In this document: one piece after another, positions 36,679-49,000 of the stretch | Numbering within the stretch: position 1 is the stretch's first letter | How the letters are laid out: each line of letters starts with the position of its first letter | DNA from: Limonium bicolor | Lineage: Eukaryota > Streptophyta > Magnoliopsida > Caryophyllales > Plumbaginaceae | Assembly: GCA_023374045.1 (NCBI GenBank) | Contig: CM041776.1 | Coordinates: 278,296,039-278,360,038, forward strand | Length of the DNA stretch: 64,000 nt | Reading direction: 5' to 3' | Translations under genes and position numbers: made by a program | The notes under the pieces: model-generated | Told to the model about the DNA's origin: nothing | Databases searched by the model: none | What the model saw: the letters and a program-made list of their open reading frames with translations, nothing else

Positions 36679-37341
36679 TTAGAATTGTCTGAAGGTCAAA
36701 TTCAAACGTCCAGGTTTCAGGTGTGTGGCATTGATCACTGCCGACGGTGCGGTATTCAGTTTGATCTTCCTGATGCCATGGTATAGCATCCTTGACTGCC
36801 CACCCATAACTAACACATCTCCTGACTTTAGTATTAACTTCCTTGCGAGATCAGCACGCTTCTGCTCGCCATACACAAACACTGCGGTATCACCAATGGA
36901 CCAAGACACCACGGGTACTCCCTTACTTAGAGACTCGGGTGACTCGTCCTTATCTTGGTGTAACCCTAATCGTCCACCTTTCTGGTAGAAGTTCACAATA
37001 CACAAATCTGTTTTCACATCTGGAATTGAATCCGTTTCAACTTGTTGAGCAATTCCCACGGCGTGATTAACGACCGCACGGAACTCCTCAGGTATACTTG
37101 GTACTGTTGCTCCATCTTCAGCTCGCACTTCTTGATATGTCTTGGTGTAAGGGTTCCAGTCCTTACCCATGCACATCATCTTCAATTGCATTCTTGATCC
37201 GTTCGGGTATTCGGGTGTGTAGAAACCTCCAGGTTTAGCTCCAAGTTCGTCGCATCGTCTGATGACATGGATTTGTGCTTCCGGTGTCAGGTATCCATTT
37301 AAAAGTATCATACCTGGCTGGATAACCTGACATTGCTCCAT
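36679..37341 (-). CDS. AlkB-family 2-oxoglutarate/Fe(II) dioxygenase (ALKBH1-like) inside a retrotransposon
   Basis: 220 residues from the ATG; the frame is open upstream to 37440. AlkB enzymes oxidatively remove methyl groups from nucleic-acid bases, and the ALKBH1 group acts on tRNA and DNA methyl-adenine. Visible motifs: NFY (117-119), LGLHQDKDE with metal ligands His128 and Asp130, GDVLVMGGQSRMLYHG with the distal ligand His188, and the closing RLNLTFRQF with the 2-oxoglutarate arginines Arg212 and Arg218. The start (IQPGMILLNGYLTP) and MMCMGKDWNP also match plant ALKBH1 proteins. The catalytic domain appears complete; the host family's longer N-terminal region is mostly missing. There are no introns, as for a captured cDNA. 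The ORF lies on the same strand between gag end (37555) and protease (36405) of element B. Substrate and expression are unknown. Confidence 0.9.
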   Translation of the reverse strand: MEQCQVIQPGMILLNGYLTPEAQIHVIRRCDELGAKPGGFYTPEYPNGSRMQLKMMCMGKDWNPYTKTYQEVRAEDGATVPSIPEEFRAVVNHAVGIAQQVETDSIPDVKTDLCIVNFYQKGGRLGLHQDKDESPESLSKGVPVVSWSIGDTAVFVYGEQKRADLARKLILKSGDVLVMGGQSRMLYHGIRKIKLNTAPSAVINATHLKPGRLNLTFRQF

Positions 37342-37554
37342 TGGAAAGTCGGTGATGTTGATGGTGGTTTCTTCAGGGTTTGGTGTGGGTGGGATTGGAT
37401 AACATATATTGAAGGTTCCTTTAAGTTTAGAATTATCTAATTAGGTGCCTTTCGCACTATACTTTAACTCCTTACTCACATGATAATACACTTGGACTCA
37501 CTAATACACACATGCATGAAATGCGGTATGCAATCACTTATTACATTCAACAGT
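37342..37554 (-). other. Spacer between gag end and AlkB ORF
   Basis: The gag-side half has stops in all frames. The 33 codons directly before the AlkB ATG stay open (KLKGTFNICYPIPPTPNPEE) and could be a remnant of the upstream region of the captured gene or a longer N-terminus with a non-AUG start. Confidence 0.5.
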
Positions 37555-37781
37555 TTAGGCGGTACCTGGTCTAGAAGAGGGCCCTGGCGCCTCAGACCGG
37601 TCCACCACATTCAGGGCGGCCTTGCTAGGTCCCGACCCCTTCCCCTTCTGGGAATCAGTGTGCCTCTGATCTGTGGGTGGCTGGTTAGCCGTCTTCGGGC
37701 CATCAATAGCTGCTGTGGCCTTACCCTTCCACTGCCCCCTGGGCTTGTTGACTCTGCTGTTGGGGTTCCGGTAACACTCGT
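37555..37781 (-). pseudogene. gag: C-terminal end of chromovirus gag, truncated
   Basis: 75 codons starting at the border with element D and ending at TAA (37555-37557). It begins ECYRNPNSRVNKPRGQW, plausibly the last Cys of a CCHC knuckle with its basic tail. It continues with a Lys/Gln/Pro-rich, low-complexity tail that includes GKGSGPSKAALNVVDRSEAP. The rest of gag and the 5' LTR of element B are missing, cut by the LTR of element D. A donor-like GT at 37564-37565 lies four codons before the stop. Confidence 0.65.
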
Positions 37782-40700
37782 TGTAACGCCCCTACTTATC
37801 ATAAATGCAGCGGAAATAAAATACTAAGGCGATTACAGATCATCGGGTTCCAAACACCCGGCACCAAACCTCACCAATTACAACTTATGATATTACAAAT
37901 GCTACGGTCTGAACTCGAGAAAACATAACTAGTGCAAGATATAAAAACTCTCCACAATTCCTAATTCCTATCCCAATCACTCATACTCTTCGTGGCCACC
38001 TGTATAACAGTCCGTACCTGCAAGATGAAACCAAGCAGCCCACCCCGGGAGGGGTGAGTCAGTTCCCTGGAATGGAACTGGTACAACTCTCTAAAACAAA
38101 AGTTTAAAACATAACTCTTGAAACAAACAATAACCCGAAGTCAAATGCTTAAAACAAAAACAGAAGAACAAGGCACATCAAAATCACCAAGTCAAAGATA
38201 TCAAGTCAAGGATAGAGATAAATAACAAGAAGTAAAGCGAGTCAACTTAAAAGAAACCACGCCAGAAGTTAGTGAACATCCATTGCTTAAGTTAGATTCA
38301 GTTCCAATTAGGATTAGAAAGACCCAAGTAGTCACATGGACTGGGAATGAAAGAAGATATCCAAGAACCCATAACTCAAGAGTGGAATAAAACCAATTGG
38401 GAGAGATGGCCCCCACCGCCAGTCAGTTGTCACAAGGACGGGGTAAACAGACCTCCGCTGTCAGTTGTCCATATGGACGAGGTATAGCAGACCTCCGCTG
38501 CCACCGACCCGTTCTCGGTCATCGGTGAAAAGTGAGTGCACCACTTAATAGAAATAATCCATACCCAATACCAAGATTGACATTTTCCCATATTCCCACT
38601 AGATTATTAACTGTACAAGTGCAATACCAAAACACTCAGTCCTATAGAGTGCAGAGGCGTAAACCCTCAACAGTCAATATCTAATGAGGCAACCAGATAA
38701 GAGGAACCAATGATCATGTGAGTTGTACATCCAAGGCTCAGTTAGTCACACAGGCTGAGTTAGTCACACAAACAATTTCCTTCAGATCATTCAAGCTCAT
38801 TTAGCGTTTCTCAAAACATTCCATAAAATTCGTCACCAAAATATCTGAGTACGAGAAATCGTACAAAACATTCCATAGAGTCCAAAACACAACAAGCTGA
38901 GTACGAGAAATCGTACCTGGTAATCGCTGTAGCAGTTCTAGTCGACTTGTGCAAATAATCAACAATACTCTGAGGAATATTAAAGGTAGTCTAACATCAA
39001 TAACTTGTAACCTAAGTTAAACTTAAATAAATTCCTCACTCTTATTTCTAAGTCTCAATTGTCTTTTAAGCCCTCACTTAAATGTTATGTATAACCTTTG
39101 ACTTATATTAGAATGTTGTATAACCCAAGGTTGTAAGACTAGGGAATGTATGTTATTAACACTTGTTAATTGTTACACTCTTATCCACTTTATTCATACT
39201 TAACCCTAATTCAAGACTCTTGAGACCCTTATATCATAAGTGCATATTATATTATTCATCTAATCTTAGAATCTCAATAATAATTTTTAAGCTTAATACT
39301 TTTATTCTTAATTTAGAATAAATATCGGGTTATGACCTATGATAGGTTTATCTTAGAATATTATACTATTATTTCACAATGTAATGATTATGTATTTTAT
39401 CAGTATTACCAAATAATCCATTATGATTAAGTTTTCCCCTCAACTTAATTAAGATCTACATCCTGTATATTGGAAACATGGGGTTATAGATGCATTTTAT
39501 GATAACCTAATTGAGTTACTAAACTCATTTATCTTATGTTTAGTTTAGGATGACTTTTATTACAACCATCTAATAATCTTATCATAAGATGTTAAATTGC
39601 TTCTCATCTTGAATAACTATATTATAGTTAACTTAGATTTATCGAACTCTTACATTTAGTATTCCCAAGGTATATTATTTACTTTATCATTAACTATATA
39701 ATAAGGCACTTTAAGATAACCTTTTATTTATCCTTGCTTACATTTAATTTCCCAAATGTTTTATTTTTACACACATTCCCGCTATAGACTATGTATAATC
39801 CTTTTATACTAAATTTTAATAAACTTACGTCTTAAAATACATTTTTCATATTGTTTACAAAACCTAAGGTTTCAAAGGAATAACTTAATAAATTAATCTC
39901 CTTTATTATGTTTTAGGATGAACATTATATCTTAACATAAGGTAGAATTTATCTAAGAATTAAACTCTCATTCACAAGTGAAATTGTCAATTTCTTAATA
40001 AGATAATATGTTCTGAAAAATCCTCATACCTTATACTCAAATGACACATTAATATTTTTAGTGTCGTAAAGTAGATCAATATAATCTCTTATGTAACTTA
40101 GTTTTATCTAATAAAAGGTTCAAAGGTTTTAAGTATCAAATTCCTATTTATAAACCTTTCGATAAATTCTAACTACTAAATACCTCACTTAATTGTAGAC
40201 TCACATCCTAAGTATTGGTAATTAATGTTATAAATGTATTTCATATGGCTTATCTAATGCCAAGAACTTAAGGATTATTATTTAGATAAATTTCCAAAAC
40301 ATAGTTTAATATAGTTTTATACCATAATCCTTTTAATGATTTTATCCTAAAACATTAAGTTATATTTCAATACCATAAATGTTAAGAAATGATTAAATCT
40401 AGACTTACTAATCCACCCCACATTTAGATGTAAAAGTATTTTATTTATTTTATTATTGTTTATATATTAAGAACATTTAGATGTAAAAGTATTACATTTA
40501 TTTATTAATTATATAGTAAGTTCTATTGTGTAAAATCTAATTACAAATATTCCTAAGTCCTAACTTATTAATTACCAAACCAAATTATAGATTTACATTC
40601 TGGTCTTTGACAAATAATATTACACATGTATTTTAATATGGTTTATATAAATCTTAGAAATCCAAGATAACTCTTTAAGCTTAATTTCATAACTATAATT

Positions 40701-43261
40701 TAATACCACCTCATATAATATTCTCCTATTAGTATTATGTAGAGGTTTAGTTTAACTTACTAATTCCTTCGTATTATATTTCCTATAAGGTATTTAATTT
40801 TACTATGTTTACTGTGTATATATTTATATATAGGATTTGTACAAAACATTATTTATGTAGTTTTATTGTATTTAATTATTTATATTAACTTCGACACACA
40901 CCTACATCCAAAATATGGTTAATAAAATAAAGTATTTTCCTTAGTTTCAATTAAGTATATTAACTACCATATTATATAATTAATATAAATGTAGATTAAT
41001 TTAGCTCCTTGATTTAACCTAAGTTACTATGTTATTTCTTTTACATATATGTGTAAATATATATATATTCCTTAGTTTTAATTAAGAATATTAACTCCCG
41101 TATAATATAATAAATAAAACGTAAAAATAATTATATTCCTTGATTTATATAAGTTTCCACTTAAATATGTATATATACATATATGTAAATAATTTCACTT
41201 CTATTAAAAACTAATACCTAAACATTTATAAACTTACTGTTATAAAATGTTAATTTAGTGTTCCATATTTTTCCCAGATTAAAAAGTTTATTAACAAACC
41301 ATACTTTAATTTTTTTTTGGTTACATTAAAACCATATATTATAAGTTATTCTTATGAAAACCTCATAAACACAATTTTTAAAACCTTTTACCATTGCCCA
41401 AAAATCCCCAAATTTAATATACAGTAACTATAACATTTTGGACACATTATAAAAATTTTATTTCATAAAAATATCTTTTTAATTTAGCCAAATAATTCCA
41501 GAAAACCCGTAACTTGCAAAAATCATAACTTACGTTTAACAACTCCAAAACCATATTAATTTACATCAAAATAAACTAGATTAAATAAGGAATCTATGGT
41601 TAAAATTTCAAGTCAAAATACATTCGGGAAGGTATTTAAATTAATTCAACAAGTTAAGATTTATTTCTGAAATCATAATAAAAACTTATACTCTTAATTT
41701 GAAACGATCTAATCTCAGCCGTCCGTTTCCTATAGCTACGATCGGACGGCTGCTGAAAGCCAAGTTCATCAGCAACCTCCTCTACCTAGTCGAGTACTAA
41801 ATCGTAATTATCTCACAATCTACAGAACGAAATCGAGTGATTCTTGTTTCTATGGTTTCGAAATCAAATTTCGGTTCTAATGATACCAATTTCCCCAATT
41901 ATAATGCAGTATTCATCGGGTTTCGATTTCTGTTTCGAAGTTAGGTTTTCTTTTCCGGTTTCGAATTCGATTTGTCAAATTCTCTCAATTTGTTGCGTAA
42001 TTGGGTAAATTGATAGAGGGTTATGAACGGGAATGCAAAACAGAGTAGCATTATAGGTATAATTTGGTCGGAATCGTACCGGAGATGCGCCGGCAAGGCA
42101 ATTCGAACTCGTTTTTCTGGAAAACTAGTATTTTATGTGTTGTTCAGGTAGGCAACTTCGCGGATCAACTCGGGATAACTGAGATGGATTCAATCCATAA
42201 AACCTACGTCATTTTAAAGAAGACATGTAACTCTAAACATTGGTGGAAGAATCATGGAAAACTAATAACTAGGGAGAAAGTTATAGATCCACAAAGATCG
42301 GAGTTTACCATGTTGTTTCTGGAAATATTCTGGGCAAAAACCGACGTGATCGAGTAGGTAACTTTAGACGACTCGCTCTCCCTATTGGTTGCGAATAAGC
42401 CTTGGTCATTAACATGAAAGTTGTAGAGGGATTTGAGATCTTCAAAACAAGCTAAAGAACACGAAATTTGGATGAGAAACGAAGAAGTTATGGCGAGACG
42501 AAGTTTACCCGATTTCAGGAAAAACTGGAATTCTGGGTTACGCAATCGCGAGGAGCCAACTTTGGATCGATTTTCCGTCATGTAGAAGGAGTTAGATGAT
42601 GTGTGAGTAATGGTTGGAAAGAGAAAGATAGGAGAATCGAATGAAACAACGGCATACCAAATGGTGGAGTAGAGAAAAGATATAGCGTTCTGAAATCGAC
42701 CCTCGCATGCCAAAACTGGAAAACAGGACTGTTCAGTGTAATGCTGGCTGACTGACACGTCAGCATTTCTAAAATTTTGGCTCTAAACTTCAATTATCAT
42801 AACTTTGGCTAGGATGTCCGTTTTTAACGTTCTTTTTATCGATCTTCATGGTTTTTCATAACCTATTTATTGGTATAGGTTTCATGGCCTGGTTTGACCA
42901 TTCTCAAAAAGTCAACTCTAGCAAGGCTTAATAAGCTTTAAGGTTTCTAGAATTTTATATTGACTTTTATGTTTCAAAACAATGTTCCAACACTTCCTAA
43001 AATCTTTATAATATATTTGGAGTGTTTAGAAATTTTCCCAAGATTTATTGACTTATAAATCTTATTATTAAATTCATAATACTATATAATAATGTATAAT
43101 AATTAGGGTTAAATAGGAGAAAACCCCTAAATAAATTTCACAATTCCATATAATAATTTAATATTCATAATTCCATACCATAATTTAATATTAATAGTAT
43201 TATTTATGGTTTAATAAAAGAAATCCCCTAAATTAATTTAAATTAATTTAGGGGTATTTCA
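37782..43261 (-). mobile_element. 3' LTR of element D (5480 bp)
   Basis: On the minus strand it starts TGAAATACCCCTAAATT after the polypurine tract and ends GGGGCGTTACA. It contains the shared terminal module: CACCCC/GGGGTG hairpin 38043-38058, acceptor-like CAG|GTAC (AG at 38018-38019), TCAGACCG 37905-37912, a CGGGT/ACCCG hairpin 37844-37860 and TTTCCGCTG 37808-37816. A CAGCCGTCCG/CGGACGGCTG hairpin with a 17-nt loop lies near 41717-41753. The segment 39000-41700 is extremely AT-rich. Confidence 0.9.
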
Positions 43262-46073
43262 GTATATCCCCCTTAACAAAACTTCGCCTCGAAGTTTAAA
43301 AATCAACTAATAAGCACTCACACCACTTCGGGTGTGCTAAAACAATAATAATTCCAACGAAATTCCATACCAATCCAATCCTTTATTTCCATCCATTCCC
43401 ATTCCACATTCCACTCGAGATTACTCAAACTCAAACTGAACCAAGATATACCGAGATATTTCATGATAAAAATAAAAAGTCACATGCGGTGTCATAATGT
43501 AAAAACCAAGTACACACATACACCTCTTACTCTGCTAATCACGCAACAGGGCATAATCTGGATGAGGTAGCGAAGAAGGATTATGCTCTACCCCCCCTTA
43601 AAAGAGAACTTCGTCCCGAAGTTTAAGATTTATCTACCAACTACTCACACCCGCTTCCGGTGTGTGGGTAAACTAAATATCAAGTTGTACTACAAGCTTT
43701 AAAATGTATACCAAACAATCAACCACTCAAGGGTATTCATCCAATAACAATTCCCAAACATTTGTTTCCGTTATCAAACACTACATTCAAAGAATTCAGC
43801 ACCTTATTATCAAGCTTTGTTGTAAATTTTATGGCACTGTTGAATTTATCTATGATCGATATTTATTTGTACCCCCTGATTGTTATGTATTTGTATTTTC
43901 TTGATTATTATAAAATTTTATTTTATGATCCTTACCTATTCATTTTATGACCAGTACGAATGATATGTCCATTATATGTTCATTTTATATTGTATGTTTA
44001 TTTTATGAAGATGTCGTACCCCCCCTTAAAATAGGGTACGACCCATATCCGTCTCGTAATAAGAAGTGGAATTTAAACTCACTTTTAAGGAGCACTATAT
44101 TTTACATCTCCTATGGAGATTCCTCCTTCAAGGATGCAGTTCATTTTTGATGCACAATATCACTCGTTGTTATTCTAGCTTGATTATAATTAAATCTTTT
44201 AGTGTCCCAACATGCTTTCCTAACTCATTTCGCCTCTCTTACGGTCATTGGCAAGAACAAAGTTTAGAATTCATCATTCATATAGTAGGTTAAATTTTGA
44301 GAACGGAACATAGGTTATACTTAGATATTATAATAACATTTTAGTTCACTCTTTCTTTATTTAAGTATTGGGTGTAGTAGGTATCAAAATCTTAATCATG
44401 TGATTTGGAAACTATTAATTCATAAAAGAAAAATTCCATTATAATGTAATGTAATTATTTAAATGCCATCCTTACTACAACATTTCTCTAGAAGCATTTT
44501 ATAACCTAAAGTTTCTTAATTGTCATGGCTTAAAAATTCATGAACTTATTTAAAATAGTATCATACTATATATTAAAACTTCTTTTTTTTTTCAATGCAA
44601 TTAAATCTTTCATGAAACCTTGTACCGAATTTATAACCTAAAATACGTAAATATGCCATTTATGTTATTTTCACATATCAATATATTAACAAGCTATAAA
44701 TCAGGTGTAACATGTTTGAGTAGTTTAAATAATATTTTAGATCATATAATAAGTCTAGATAGTCTTTCAAAATTATATTCAAAGCTTTATTAGCCAACCA
44801 TACATTAAAATTTGTATTATATTCCTTTATAAAAATACACCTTCTGTGACTTCTAAAATTTTGCATATGTATAATGTTAAACTTCCAAATAAACATGAGA
44901 ATTTCCAATCCTTAAGTAACTCTCATTTTTTTTTACTAGATGCTCATTACTCCAAGTATTTAAGAATCAATGATATTTAGTTTAGTATTACTCTTCCCTT
45001 CACTCAATCTTTAAGTTACTTCCTTTAATATATTTTTTTTATATTTAATAAGGGGTAATGTTGTACCTTGGAGTACCCAAATTTAAATCCCCTTCCTCCA
45101 TGTATAGGTATTTTTCACCAAATATTTAACTCAATAAACCCTTTACATGTATGAATTTGAATACTGAATCTTAAGATACAAATTTTGAATTGTTCGTTGT
45201 GGCTAGTAATGAAATATGCCTAGCTCAAGATTTCATGATGGTAACGTCTTACCACCAATCCTCCTCAAGTTCAACACAATCCATCACTTGCGTAGAAGAT
45301 TATTTACGGTTAGATGACAAGGCTTGTCTAGCCCCTAGACTTCCAGAAGTGAGTGTGCACCCCCACTACTTTCAGCCTAGGAGTTCGTCGCACCAGGCAC
45401 TTCCCGTAGGGTGTTAGGTTTATGTATTTTCTTTCTGAAGTTAACATAGAGTTTTAGTGTGGATTACAGGTTTGGATGTTGATCTTTTCTGATGAGTTAC
45501 TAGTTCTTGTTAGTTTAATAATTTTCTAGACTTAAGATTTATCTTAAACATGATCTTTAGGTAATAATTTGTACCAAGTAGTTCTTGAGATTTATTTCAA
45601 GCTTTAAAGGAGTTGAAGTATATATCACTTAATTATTCAAAGCTCCACTTGTATACTATTTCCAACCAAAAGTATTCTTTAAAATTCTGGGAACATGTGT
45701 ACAAGCTTTTAAAGCATTGCTTTCTTAGCCATGTATTTTCCATACGTATGCTTTTGAAAGTAGTTCAATGTATGATTTATTCCAACCAAGATCTTATCAT
45801 ACCCAATTGATAATGTTCCAGACTTATTATTATTATTTTATAGTTTAATGATCAAACGGTATGACAACACACTATTCCTAACAGACATTCATACAAAAAG
45901 TGTATAAAGAAATCATTCACTAATCCAAGAAGGGTTAGGAGTCGTGCCTTACTGGAATCCTCACTTCCCAATTCTACCCCAATTCCCCAGTTTTAAGGGC
46001 ACCTATATTCTAACTATTTCACTCGGCTTGTTTTCTCGGGCTCAGAGCGTAACTACGCTCTGATACCACTTTC
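43262..46073 (-). mobile_element. Internal region of element D, non-coding
   Basis: No gag or pol similarity. Next to the 3' LTR are a polypurine tract (43263-43275), stem-loops AACTTCG/CGAAGTT at 43279-43297 and 43606-43624, CACACC/GGTGTG hairpins at 43319-43336 and 43646-43664, a second polypurine motif (43586-43605) and a third one inside a GTCGTACCC/GGGTACGAC hairpin (44013-44042). The rest is AT-rich. Confidence 0.75.
46057..46068 (-). promoter_or_regulatory. Primer-binding site for initiator tRNA-Met (element D)
   Basis: The minus strand reads TGGTATCAGAGC, complementary to the 3' end of plant initiator tRNA-Met, five bases after the 5' LTR. Its last six bases form part of a perfect 9-bp hairpin CAGAGCGTA/TACGCTCTG (46043-46062). 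Confidence 0.92.
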
Positions 46074-49000
46074 TGTAACGCCCCTACTTATCATAAATGC
46101 AGCGGAAATAAAATACTAAGGCGATTACAGATCATCGGGTTCCAAACACCCGGCACCAAACCTCACCAATTACAACTTATGATATTACAAATGCTACGGT
46201 CTGAACTCGAGAAAACAAACTAGTGCAAGATATAAAAAACTCTCCAAATTCCTAATTCCCATCCCATCACTCATACTCTTCGTGGCCACCTGTATAAAGT
46301 CGTACCTGCAAGATGAAACCAAGCAGCCCACCCCGGGAGGGGTGAGTCAGTTCCCTGGAATGGAACTGGTACAACTCTCTAAAACAAAAGTTTAAAACAT
46401 AACTCTTGAAACAAACAATAACCCGAAGTCAAATGCAAAACAAAAACAGAAGAACAAGGCACATCAAAATCACCAAGTCAAAGATATCAAGTCAAGGATA
46501 GAGATAAATAACAAGAAGTAAAGCGAGTCAACTTAAAAGAAACCACGCCAGAAGTTAGTGAACATCCATTGCTTAAGTTAGATTCAGTTCCAATTAGGAT
46601 TAGAAAGACCCAAGTAGTCACATGGACGGAATGAAAGAAGATATCCAAGAACCCATAACTCAAGAGTGGAATAAAACCAATTGGGAGAGATGGCCCCCAC
46701 CGCCAGTCAGTTGCCACAAGGCGAGGTAAACAGACCTCCGCTGTCAGTTGTCCAAATGGCGAGGTATAGCAGACCTCCGCTGCCACCGACCCGTTCTCGG
46801 TCATCGGTGAAAAGTGAGTGCACCACTTATTAGAAATAATCCATACCCAATACCAAGATTGACATTTCCCATATTCCCACTAGACTATTAACTGTACAAG
46901 TGCAATACCAAACACTCAGTCCTACAGAGTGCAGAGGCGTAAACCCTTAACAGTCAATATCTAATGAGACAACCAGATAAAGGAACCAATGATCATGTGA
47001 GTTGTACATCCAAGGCTCAGTTAGTCACACAGCTGAGATGTAGTCACACAACCAATTTCCTTTTCAAGATCATTCAAGCTCATTTAGCGTTTCTCAAAAC
47101 ATTCCATAAAATTCGTCACCAAAAATATCTGAGTACGAAATCGTACAAAACATTCCATAGAGTCCAAAACACAAGCTGAGTACGAGAAATCGTACCTGGT
47201 AATCGCGTTGTAGCAGTTCTAGTCGACTTGTGCAAATAATCAACAATACTCTGAGGAATATTAAAGGTAGTCTAACATCAATACTTGTAACCTAAGTTAA
47301 ACTTAAATAAATTCCTCACTCTTATTTCTAAGTCTCAATTGTCTTTTAAGCCCTCACTTAAATGTTATGTATAACCTTTGACTTATATTAGAATGTTGTA
47401 TAACCCAAGGTTTGTAAGACTAGGGAATGTATGTTATTAACACTTGTTAATTGTTACACTCTTATCCACTTTATTCATACTTAACCCTAATTCAAGACTT
47501 TGAGACCCTTATATCATAAGTGCATATTATATTATTCATCTAATCTTAGAATCTCAATAATAATTTTAAGCTTAATACTTTTATTCTAATTTAGAATAAA
47601 TATCGGGTTATGACCTATGATAGGTTTATCTTAGAATATTATACTATTATTTCACAATGTAATGATTATGTATTTTATCAGTATTACCAAATAATCCATT
47701 ATGATTAAGTTTTCCCCTCAACTTAATTAAGATCTACATCCTGTATATTGGAAACATGGGGTTATAGATGCATTTATGATAACCTAATTGAGTTACTACA
47801 CTCATTTATCTTATGTTAGTTTAGGATGACTTTTATTACAACCATCTAATAATCTTATCAGATGTTAAATTGCTTCTCATCTTGAATAACTATTATAGTT
47901 AACTTAGATTTATCGAACTCTTACATTTAGTATTCCCAAGGTATATTATTTACTTTATCATTAACTATATAATAAGCACTTTAAGATAACCTTTTATTTA
48001 TCCTTGCTTACATTTAATTTCCCAAATGTTTTATTTTTACACACATTCCCGCTATAGACTATGTATAATCCTTTTATACTAAATTTTAATAAACTTACGT
48101 CTTAAAATACATTTTTCATATTGTTTACAAAACCTAAGGTTTCAAAGGAATAACTTAATAAATTAATCTCCTTTATTATGTTTTAGGATGAACATTATAT
48201 CTAACATAAGGTAGAATTTATCTAAGAATTAAACTCTCATTCACAAGTGAAATTGTCAATTACTTAATAAGATAATATGTTCTGAAAAATCCTCATACCT
48301 TACTCAAATGACACATTAATATTTTTAGGCGTAAAGTAGATCAATATAATCTCTTATGTAACTTAGTTTTATCTAATAAAAGGTTCAAAGTTTAAGTATC
48401 AAATTCCTATTATAACCTTTCTATAAATTCTAACTACTAAATACCTCACTTAATTGTAGACTCACATCCTAAGTATTGGTAATTAATGTTATAAATGTAT
48501 TTCATATGGCTTATCTAATGCCAAGAAACTTAAGGATTATTATTTAGATAAATTTCCAAATCATAGTTTAATATAGTTTATATCATAATCCTTTTAATGA
48601 TTTTATCCTAAAAATTAAGTTATATTTCAATACCATAAATGTTAAGAAATGATTAAATCTAGACTTACTAATCCACCCCACATTTAGATGTAAAAGTATT
48701 TTATTTATTTTATGTATTGTTATATATTAAGAACATTTAGATGTAAAAGTATTACATTTATTAATTATATAGTAAGTTCTATTGTGTAAAATCTAATTAC
48801 AAATTTCCTAAGTCCTACTTATTAATTACCAAACCAAATTATAGATTTACATTATGGTCTTTGACAAATAATATTACAATGTATTTTAATATGGTTTATA
48901 TAAATCTTAGAAATCCAAGATAACTCTTTAGCTTAATTTCATAACTATAATTTAATACCGCCTCATATAATATTCTCCTATTAGTATTATGTAGAGGTTT

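Noticed and set aside
42064..42793. Open frames on both strands (97-168 codons) in the LTR of element D
   Set aside because: Broken by indels in the second LTR copy (50300-50990) and without protein similarity.
43704..45417. Small plus-strand frames in the interior of element D
   Set aside because: AT-rich, unrelated to gag or pol, opposite to the element's strand.
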